Source: Prototheca cutis
Lineage: Eukaryota > Chlorophyta > Trebouxiophyceae > Chlorellales > Chlorellaceae
Direction of reading: 5' to 3'
DNA: 64,000 nt
Assembly: GCA_002897115.2 (NCBI GenBank)
Contig: BCIH01000003.1
Span: 1,539,425 to 1,603,424 of the forward strand
Position 1 is the first letter of the stretch; each line of letters opens with the position of its first letter. Made by a program: the position numbers and the translations under genes. This document shows, piece after piece, positions 1-8,272 of this stretch. The notes beneath the pieces were generated by a model that was given only the letters and a program-made list of their open reading frames with translations, did no database searches and was not told the origin of the DNA.

Positions 1-938
1 CCTCTGGCGTCACCCGGGCGGCCCTGCGCGGCTGCTGCACGGGAGCGGGGCCGACGGCGCTGCCGCCCTGTCCGCCCTCGTGCCGTGCAATGAAAAACCG
101 GTTGCCTTGCGCGGACAGTCCGTCGAGCCTGTCCAGCACGCCGGTCACAACGGCGCGCAGCCTGGCCGGGATCTGCATTGGATGATTGGATTACTTCCAT
201 GGAGTGCGCAGATGTGCAATGGAAGGGCCAGTTCGGCAACCTCTCACCACAAGCAAAGGAAGCAACGACACATACCTTCCAGTTTTGGATATTGGCAACA
301 TTGGCGTTCCAGAGGGCGCCTCCCAGAATCCCTGCCGCGGCGGCGACGAGCCCCGCCTGACCCGCCAGAAGGGCCAGCTGCGCGCAGCCGGCGTAGACAA
401 ACAGCTTGTCATTCAGCGGCACGCCCGCAACGGCAAAGTCCTGCAGGCTTGGCACTGCCAGCCAGTAGCTCGCGAGGTCGGAGAAGACGAGGAGGTAGGG
501 TCCCGGCGCAGGGGTCAAGCGCAGCAGCCGGCACAGCGCGGCCTGAGCAGCCCAGGCCGCGCCACAGGCCGCCAGCCGCGCTCCGACGCTCCTGGCAGAG
601 CCCTCCAGCCTCTCCAGCACACGGAAGCAGTACAGCATGCTGGCACCGATGAACAGGGCGCTGGGACCGTGAAACTGGAAGCTCCGGAGCAGGGTACCCA
701 CAGCGCTCGCCCTGCCCCTGGACCGTCTGGCCAGCACATCGGCTGCCAGGCTGGAGGCCACCGTTGCCCAGAAAAGGCCCTTGGTCAGCGGAGCCCCCCC
801 TGCAGAGGGATGGGGAGCCAGGGTGAGCGCCGGTGAGCGCTCAGAGGTAGTTGCAACCAGAACCCCGGGTGTGCGGAGCCCCGCGACAAATGCCCCGCCG
901 CACAACTTACGGAATCCGGAGAGGCTCCTTGAAGACAT
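1..938 (-). CDS. UBAC2: UBAC2-like rhomboid pseudoprotease, 3' end cut by window edge
   Basis: Three exons are visible: 911-938, 276-799 and <1-172. All have GT-AG borders and matching phases. The ATG at 938 opens MSSRSLSGFRGAPLTKG, the short N-terminus plus 'AP(V/L)TKG' first helix of plant UBAC2-like proteins. Hydrophobic segments follow (around SALFIGASMLYCFRVLE, GPYLLVFSDLASYWLAV and KLFVYAGCAQLALLAG). The family is a catalytically dead rhomboid in the ER membrane that helps ER-associated degradation and usually ends in a UBA domain. That C-terminus would lie left of base 1, so its presence cannot be checked. I see no rhomboid Ser/His dyad. About 241 residues are visible. The family call is from recognised spacing and motifs and is fairly secure; the exact subfamily is less so. 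Confidence 0.75.
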   Translation of the reverse strand, partial: MSSRSLSGFRKLCGGAFVAGLRTPGVLVATTSERSPALTLAPHPSAGGAPLTKGLFWATVASSLAADVLARRSRGRASAVGTLLRSFQFHGPSALFIGASMLYCFRVLERLEGSARSVGARLAACGAAWAAQAALCRLLRLTPAPGPYLLVFSDLASYWLAVPSLQDFAVAGVPLNDKLFVYAGCAQLALLAGQAGLVAAAAGILGGALWNANVANIQNWKVCVVASFACGERLPNWPFHCTSAHSMEVIQSSNADPGQAARRCDRRAGQARRTVRARQPVFHCTARGRTGRQRRRPRSRAAAAQGRPGDAR

Positions 939-1105
939 CGATAATCCTCCACTGTGTGCGTGCAGGTGCGCTGCCTAATGGAACCCAACGCCTACAGTCC
1001 GACTGGCGGGGCTAGACGGAAGTGATCCTTCGCGACCATGTTTATTCGCGCGGTCGCTCCATACTTTTTCACATGCTCCGCACTATTAAATCATTGCGAA
1101 AGAAT

Positions 1106-3080
1106 CTAGTCCTTTTTCAGAGGCAATCCAGCCATCATGCGGGCGCCGGCGGTCGCTCGCAGGCTCACGATGTTGTCGACCATGCGGTCGACATCCGTGA
1201 CGTCCTGGGCTCCGTATGGTCCCAGCAGGTCCCTCATCTGAGAACAGAGGCTCTGGAGGTCTCTCCGCTTGAGCTCCCTCAGCTTGAGATGGCGAGGTGA
1301 ATCAAAGCATGGTGAGAGGGGAAATGGCATGACAAGCGTATTCAGAGGCGATACCCAGACAACCAAAGAGTACCTTGTCCAGTGCGGCTGCCCAGGCATG
1401 GGGCCCGTCTAGCAGGCGGCCCTCCAGCATTTGAATGGATCTCTTGACCGTGCTGATCTTTCGTCCCAGCTCCTTCAAAGCACCGTCTTGATGCTTCCTG
1501 CCATTGTCCACTTGCATCTGCTTGATAGTGGGTGGGAGGGTCTGGGGATTACCAGAACCAGATGCAGAGCGCACCAGAGTGTTCCACTGGGATCCCTGCT
1601 GGGAGAGTGTGCCACACGACGGACGACCTCACCCGGAGCTGGTTCAAGGACGTGCCAACTTCAGCAGAGAGCCGCCTCAGCCACGGTAACTCGTGCTGCG
1701 CTTCTTGGGTTTCCCACCCTGCAGCAAGGGTGCAGTCAGGTGGGGTGCGCCGCTGATAGTGCGAGACGAACCACAGCAATCTGGAGAGTTATGAATTACT
1801 ACGCCCCACCGCATCCTTCAGAACACCATCACAGACGCCTACCCAGTCTTTTAAGCTCGATGTCAGCGTGCATGCTTTCCAGCTCCAATTCCGCAGCGAG
1901 CTGGATGAGCTCGTAGTGCGCTGTGCGCAGCTCCTGTTGCTTCCTGCACGTGCAGTGTTGGGAACCGTGGGTCGATGCATTTCTCAGGGACGTCTTTGGA
2001 AAAGAACAATGAAACAGCCCGGTAACCCTATTTACCCATGCTCTGTCTGCGACCGTTGCTCTGCCGCTGCTTGCCACCCAGCCCTGAGCTCCGCCAGGTG
2101 TCGGGCCTGACTGTCAAGCAGTGCGTCCACGTGCTGGTCATTTCCTTGTTGGATTGCCTCCTGATGCGCCGCTCTCTTCTGGTAATAGTCCTGCTGCTTT
2201 GCCTGTAGTGCACTGGAAAACCGGGCCTGCAACGAATCCAACTGAGTCTCCAACGTAGCTCTAAAGTCGGCCTCCGCCTGCAAGAGCCTGTTGTAGACTT
2301 CTTCTCTCTCACCAGCCTGGCGGGTCAGCACGGTCCTGAACCTGGTGTTCAGCTCTTCGTACGAGAGGTCTCCGTCACGAATCAGGCTGTCCACCTCTGC
2401 AAGGGCGCTCTCCCACTGGTAGCAGGCCCGACTCCCAGACTGACACAGGCTGTCCCGGTCGCCGCCTGTGGGAAGGCCCAAAGCCAGCTCGCGTGCTGTT
2501 CTTGCCAGCTCGTCTGCATCACTGCTTCTGCTCTCCAGTGTTGTCAACTTTGCTGCCAGCTCTGCTAAGAGGCTGTCTTCACCTTCCACGTCCCTGCCTG
2601 CCAAGATGTCTCTCACGGCCGAGAGCACCTCCTGGCACTGGTTCTCAATCAGCCTTAGAACCTCTGTTTCATCCACATTGCCGGATTCCTGCGCTAGAGA
2701 CTGTTCATACGCGGAGATTTCTGGGCTTTCTGCAGGTGACAAGGACGGAGATGAGGAAATCTGGTCGGATCGTTGTTGAGTGCGAACGGTGTCTCACGAG
2801 TCTCTTAGGGTAACCCATCGACTTGCTTGCATTCTGACGCACAAACAGGATCCGAATTTTCACATAACCCGTTAAAAAGCGGTTAATATATTCAATGACA
2901 TGATTTGTTTATGTTACCAGAGTCGGCAGGGATTGAATCGCTTTGGCCATGGTCTGCCATGTCGGCCATGTCCGTCACGGTTGACTCTCCTCCATCCCGT
3001 TCAGACTCCATATCGTCATCGGGAAAAACCTCGAGTGCAAACTGAAATGTCGGTAACGCAGAAGGCTGTGAAATGAACAT
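1106..3080 (-). CDS. Coiled-coil protein of unknown function (481 aa, six exons)
   Basis: Modelled exons are 2918-3080, 2036-2729, 1843-1943, 1633-1718, 1374-1598 and 1106-1282; phases sum to 482 codons. The ATG at 3080 was chosen because exon 1 ends in phase 1 at a good GT donor and restores the frame at the strong acceptor before 2729. The other ATG, at 2832, needs a poorer acceptor. The N-terminal ~65 residues are acidic. Residues ~70-350 are rich in Glu, Gln, Ala, Leu and Arg with heptad-like spacing (predicted coiled coil). The tail is basic and ends LPLKKD. I do not recognise the family; cytoskeletal or centrosomal roles are possible for such architecture but unproven. Intron 4 (1599-1632) would be only 34 nt, which is the weakest part of the model. 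Confidence 0.6.
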
Positions 3081-3684
3081 GGTGGAAGCGATAGGTCCGG
3101 TGCGATTGTTGCCGCCGAAAACGGCGCTACTCCATCTGGTGCCGGAAAGGTGGCGACAGTTGGGAGAGCGTTGGGGAGATTGCGATGGTGCTCACAAGCT
3201 GCGTATCAATCAAAATCGGGCACATCGACTACATCCGAATGTGCCCATGCTCGCGGCAGTTTCTTGAAAGTGTTCATCACGGGTTCGCGATGGTCTTGCC
3301 TGCTTGCAGACCGGCAAGCCGCCTGAAGAGCATCGGAACGCAGACGACACGCAAAATGGCATCCTGAACAGCAGATTAGCAGCATCTCAGTTACAATACA
3401 AACACGTCATTTGCTGCAAAACGACGCACGAAGATGTGTCTTGCCCGTGGAGTACCCGGAGGTATTTGGCGCCAGTCACCCACCCAGCTTCCGTGCAAGC
3501 GATCGCGGCCGGGGGCTGCCCATCCAAACGTCCTTCGGCACCTCTTGCTCGACGGCCTGACGACTGACATTCTCAGCGTGCATTCCATCAAGAATATAAA
3601 ACGGCATATATACCATCCCTGTTCAGCAATTCCAACGTGCTGTATCTACCTGCACTGGCCGTATCTACAACATAGTCGTTGATG
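3081..3684. other. Intergenic, no gene recognised
   Basis: Mixed-composition DNA upstream of the coiled-coil gene. Only short ORFs (under 90 codons) occur, without recognisable motifs or a convincing splice structure. It probably holds the promoter of the minus-strand gene. Confidence 0.5.
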
Positions 3685-3975
3685 TCTACGATACGTGTTT
3701 CATGTAATGATATATTATATGTACTTCCATCAGTTATCGCTCATTTAAATACATTGTTATCACTTTCTGTTGGAGTTGCAATTGTTATTATTAATACTTT
3801 GCATTTGGTAGAACCTTTGTTTTTGATTAATTCTAAAAATTTCTTCCAATCATCTGTTGTGAACAAATTGGTACAGAAGAAGGCAGTAAACATATTCACT
3901 TTGGATGGAATATCGTCAATATTTACATCTTTAATTGGTTTATTTATTTCATTTTATTTTTTGAGGATCTCCCGT
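3685..3975 (-). pseudogene. AT-rich island with a broken foreign-looking reading frame
   Basis: This ~290-bp stretch is strongly AT-rich, in sharp contrast to its surroundings. Read on the minus strand it keeps a protein-like frame of roughly 90 codons, rich in Lys, Asn, Ile and Asp (for example TDDWKKFLELIKNK), with AT-ending codons and one in-frame TGA near 3748. The plus strand is also open. Composition and codon choice are unlike the GC-rich host exons, so transfer from an AT-rich genome (organelle or large DNA virus) is plausible. A faint likeness to the late part of a viral-type cap methyltransferase is inference only. The island stops where the inverted-repeat element begins. Confidence 0.35.
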
Positions 3976-3976
3976 G

Positions 3977-5446
3977 TACCATGCAGGGCCAAAATAATGC
4001 AACCAGCTCAGCCGGCAACAGCGTCACATCACCCCGGGGGTTGCTGGGCATCACGGATGGCTGTGAATTCTCACCCCCCACAGGGCAATAGGAAGGTGGA
4101 CCATTTCAATGGTGGACCACCCCCAGTTGGGAAGGCTATTACCCCCCATGATAGATGGGTGTATGTTCATCAGCACTGTGGCGTTGGGCACTGGAAGCAC
4201 TTCGGTCGCTGGCCGGCCTTCCGCAGGGTTACTGCACTGTGTGCCTCATGTTCAGACACGCCATCAAGTCTCTGTTCCAGAGACAATGCTTGCCTTTCGG
4301 GGGCCGGCACTTCTCATTGGTGCAGCGCAGCAGCCCGTGGCACACCACCTCGGGCGTCTGCTCCCTCTTGATCTTGTGCCGATCTGGCATCAGCAGTGTT
4401 CCCCAGATCTCCTCCAAGTTGGCCGAGAACCTGCCAAGCTTGCTGTCCTTCAGGAACTGCTTTGCAACAATCGAGTTGTCCATCTGCACCGCCCCAGGCA
4501 CATGCGAAGTGTGCATAGGGATCGCCCGGAACGTGCGCATTCCCTCCTGGACGCGGAAGCGGGACACCCCGATCATCGCGCGAACGTGCTCCCTCGGGTT
4601 GACCTTGGAGTCGTAGTAGAAGGTGCCCTTTTCGAAGCGATACCCCGGGGGATAGGCGCTGCGCAAGAGTTGCAGCAGCCGGTCGTACTTGCCTGCTGCG
4701 CGACGTCCATTCCCTCCACGGTCGCCTCCAGGCGCCCGAGCGCTTCCTTGATGCGCCTCGCAGGGCCGTTGACCTCCCCCTCGCGCGTCTCGTTGCGCCT
4801 CTTGCGATCCCAGCTCTCCCTGCGCGCCTGCGCATCCACCTCCTTCCGGCGGTCCTTGACGTTGAGGATTAGGCTCATGGTGCCCCGCACGTGCTCGCCA
4901 AAGTGCTTGCGAACGTTGGCCTCCACCGCCGCGCACTGGGCCTCCCCCAGTACGAAACATCCTGCACGTCAAGCAGAACGGGAACTCACGAGCGGATGTC
5001 GACTTGGCTCTCCTATTCGCCCAGAAGATCATGGAACCTGCGCTGCCAGATCGCACGCACCGACGCCTTGACGGTCGTCATGGCGCCCCTGGGCGCCTCC
5101 CGCCCGCTACCCCAAAAGTCGCGGGCCATTCGCTTTGCACCCGTTATTGTAATGGGTGCCTGAAATAGGCAGGTCAGCAGGGAATCCCCGTATGTTAGAC
5201 CGGGTTCCCACTGGCCGACCCCCCCTCGGGAGACCAGTGCCGTGCCAGGGGGTCAATTTCCGGGACCACCTAAAACCTCCTCGCACGACCTGCCCTGCTG
5301 CAAGGAAGGAACCCAACCCAATCACCTGAGCGACGCGGCAAGGAAGTGCGGTCCAACAGGCATTTTATTTGGGAACTATGCCCTTGCTGTGCAGGTGAGA
5401 GTGGACGAATCTCGAGAAGGCTTCATCATTTTCTGCCGTTAAGGTA
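3977..5446 (-). mobile_element. Terminal-inverted-repeat element, copy 1 (1470 bp)
   Basis: The left end reads TACCATGCAGGGC from 3977. The right end, reverse-complemented from 5446, reads TACCTTAACGGCAG. This is a degraded form of the perfect 18-bp repeat seen in the second copy at 17803-18506. TA at both ends fits a TA target duplication. Internal similarity to the second copy runs over about the first 350 bp and the last 170 bp. The extra ~900 bp here carries the minus-strand TnpB/Fanzor-like ORF remnant. The right end lies only 16 bp before the start codon of the folylpolyglutamate synthase gene. Confidence 0.75.
4229..4926 (-). pseudogene. Decayed TnpB/Fanzor-like nuclease ORF inside the element
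   Basis: The minus-strand frame starts near 4926 (MEANVRKHFGEHVRG), loses frame near 4690, and continues in another frame through YDRLLQLLRSAYPPGYRFEK and VPGAVQMDNSIVAKQF. It ends with a zinc-ribbon-like tail: CHGLLRCTNEKC, then LWNRDLMACLNM. Such a tail (Cys pairs, then R-D-x(3)-A/C-x-N) is typical of TnpB and the eukaryotic Fanzor proteins, where the Asp is the RuvC-III residue. A second frameshift near 4230 cuts off the end (the other copy reads on to LRKTGQR). I cannot find RuvC-I or RuvC-II, so this is an internally deleted, inactive remnant. The relation rests on the tail only. Confidence 0.55.
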
Positions 5447-5462
5447 GAGAAGGTTGAGAGCC

Positions 5463-8043
5463 ATGACGGCGTCTCCCGACATGGAGGAGGCAAAGCGGGC
5501 CCTCTCCTCTCTCATCAGCAGCAAGAGGAGGTCCAGCGGGGAGAACTGGAGCCATGCATTTGACATGATGGCGGGATACCTCCAGGTACTTTAGGGAGTG
5601 GAGCGTCGGCTGTGGCGTGGGCAGGTCGCCACCCGGGAGATGTGGCCAAGCCTCTGAGTGGCCGGCCTGGAGATCTGTCACACACACACACACACACACA
5701 CACGGGCATTCTGCTCAGTTAGAGATCGCATGGCGTGAGAATACAGCTCTTTTTCCACTGATTTCAGAGATTGGGACTGGACAAAGAGTTGGACAGACTC
5801 AAGGTGATCCACATCGCTGGAACCAAGGGCAAGGGCTCGACGGCCGCCTTCGCAGAGAGCATTCTGCGAGCATCTGGATACACCACTGGCCTGTTCACAT
5901 CCCCACACCTCATAGACGTCCGGGAGCGTATCCGGATCAACGGGTAAGGCATGGGGCTGGCTTGAATCGAACAGGTTGCGCAGTCGTCGTCGTGGGCGTG
6001 GAGAGCGGTGGGCCCAGGGTGACATGCTGCACGGCCAGCAACACATCGGGTTCTGCCTGTGCATGTGCCACCTCCAGGAAGCTGGTGAGCGAAGACGTCT
6101 TTGTCAAGAACTTCTGGAGATGCTTTAATGACTTTCAAGACTCGTCCAAGCCCGACTCCCCCGGAATGCCGGCTTACTTCCGGTTCCTAACATTGCTCAG
6201 TAAGCCATGGGTTCGGACTGGGGCTGCAATATTGCTTGATCATCTTGTAGACTCCAACAAACGGGTCTTGGTCTTTCTTTTCCTGTGCACCGGCAGCGGC
6301 GACAGCACCTCGACAGCGTGTTCCTATCAACGGGTCTCTGGGCTGCAGGCTTGAGGATTTTCCTAGAGGAGCGGGTGGACGTTGTCATCCTGGAAGTCGG
6401 TCTTGGCGGGCGGCTGGATGCCACAAACTGCATTCCCCGGCCCGTGGTCTGCGGCATCGCATCCCTGGGATTCGATCACATGGACCTGCTGGGTCACACA
6501 CTCCCGGTGCGGGATGCTCGAGGCGTCGGGCCGTGCACCCTCGAGGTGCCTGTATATGGTGGTCGAGGTGTGGGGCAGTGGCGGCGGTGAAGGAAAGACA
6601 AGTCTAATCGATTCACACCTTCGCTGCATGCATGTTGCAGGAGATTGCCGGGGAGAAAGTGGGCATCATGAAGCCAGGCAGGCCCGTCGTAACAGTCCCG
6701 CAACTGCCCGAGGCCGGCCCCGTGCTGGAGCAGCGAGCGCGGCAGCTGGACTGCCCGCTCAGCATCGCGCCGTCGCTCTCGGTCTATTCCGACGGTGGGG
6801 CCCTGCCAGAGCTCGGTCTCCCTGGAGCCCATCAGGCCGTCAACGCTAGCCTCGCCGTCGCACTCGCTCGCATCTGGGAGGCAGAGGCCGGGTCAAGAGA
6901 TGCGGCGTCCCAGCACAGGTTGCACAGTTTGTCCCAAGGGCACCTGCCGCTCGAGTATCTTTCGGGGCTGGCCTCGGTGCAGTGGCCTGGTCGGGGACAG
7001 GTGTGACTGGGGCAGGTCGACTGCCGATGGGGTGTGTCTATGGCCAGTGGTTGCAGCGCTTTCAGACAAGTAGGTGAGCTGGGCTACCACCGTGTACTCG
7101 ATCCCGCCTTTATCGGGGGTTGACAAGGCCACTCCCGCCCATGCACCCCTCCGTGATGCAGGTCGTGGACGACCCTGAGATGGTCGCCGCGGCTACAGAC
7201 CGCAAGGACTGTCGCCTTACTTTCTACTTGGACGGCGCACACACCGCGGAGAGCACAGAGGCCTGTGCGGAATGGTTTGCCGATACGGCCCGGGAGTGGG
7301 CCCATGACACGCACCTCACAACCCGGCATGTTCTGCTGTTCAATTGCCAAGAGGTGCGGCGAGCCTCGTAATGCGCATGCACGGGGCCTGGTTGAAGGTG
7401 CTGGTCGGTTTTGGAATGTCTTGTAAGAATGCTCCACACGTTGTCTCGCAAGTGAGGGGGATGTTCCACAATGCAGCCCTTCGCCACGGGCACAAACCGC
7501 TACAGGAAAGGAGCCCCGAAAACTTGCTGCGGCCGCTAGCCACCGTGCTGAGCAAACGCTCGGTACCGATACACCATGCACTGTTTGTGCCGCCAAACTC
7601 GTCGTACGGCAAGCTTGGTCCCCGTGAGGGTCCCGTGGACCTGGCCTGGCAGGAGAAGCTGCAGGCCACCTGGGACGTGCTTTGCACGAAGGAGGTGGGC
7701 GCCGCACCGACAAACCTGGGCACCGCCAGTCCCCGCTCCCTCAAGGTTCTGAGCACCCACCAGACCCCGACCTCTGCGGTCCTGCCCAGTCTCCAGGTGA
7801 GATATGAGTAGGGGCTCGCTGACTGGTTTTTGTTGTGCAGCGATGCTGCCGGTTGCATGATTCTCCGACAGCTGATGATAACCCTCCCCCAATCGTCGAG
7901 GGCCACACCCCTCGCAGGCGACACTGGATGTGCTGCGGCGGACGGTGAGAGAGTCCGCCAGCCTGCGGCTCAAGGTCCTGATCACAGGATCCCTGTACAT
8001 GGTTGGCGACATGCTCAACATCCTGAACATCAAGAACCCATAA
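5463..8043 (+). CDS. FPGS: Folylpolyglutamate synthase (515 aa, eight exons)
   Basis: Adds glutamates to tetrahydrofolates using ATP; plants and algae have cytosolic, plastid and mitochondrial forms. Exons: 5463-5585, 5768-5943, 6078-6199, 6349-6506, 6641-7000, 7162-7353, 7506-7796 and 7918-8043, all GT-AG, 516 codons including stop. Exon 2 carries the P-loop AGTKGKGST and the downstream SPHL. Exon 4 has [16 protein letters not shown] and the [10 protein letters not shown] segment. Exon 5 has EKVGIMKPG and ends in WPGRGQ. Exon 6 has the ligase-domain [12 protein letters not shown]. The protein ends [17 protein letters not shown] as in the family. The start ATG is only 16 bp from the mobile element, so the 5'UTR or promoter probably comes from it. 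No clear targeting peptide is visible. It converges with the CTP synthase gene, 230 bp away. Confidence 0.92.
5679..5703. repeat. (CA)n microsatellite in FPGS intron 1
   Basis: 25 bp of uninterrupted CA dinucleotide, within the first intron of the folylpolyglutamate synthase gene. Confidence 0.95.
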
Positions 8044-8110
8044 TCGATTGCTCGACGAATCAATGAATTCCCCTCCATGCACATCCTGCAACTTGGGGGA
8101 CAAGAGTATG

Positions 8111-8115
8111 TTACA
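8111..8115 (-). promoter_or_regulatory. Candidate TGTAA poly(A) motif of CTP synthase
   Basis: TGTAA on the minus strand, about 160 nt beyond the CTP synthase stop codon. TGTAA is the usual polyadenylation signal of green algae. Position fits but is unproven. Confidence 0.4.
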
Positions 8116-8272
8116 ATGGCAGCCCGTCAGCCAGATTGGAGGGAGCGTGCCGCACAAGGCGTGGTCAAGTTTTCCCTCTGGGATTATCAAAGGCAGGCCG
8201 GGGTCTAAAGGCCGAACGCGAGGGTGGCATGCATGTCAGTGGCTGGGTTTTCTCTTTCCTAAACCCGACAGC

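Noticed and set aside
2798..2832. Alternative first exon of the coiled-coil gene (ATG at 2832)
   Set aside because: It needs a weak internal acceptor, whereas the exon at 2918-3080 joins a strong acceptor in phase.
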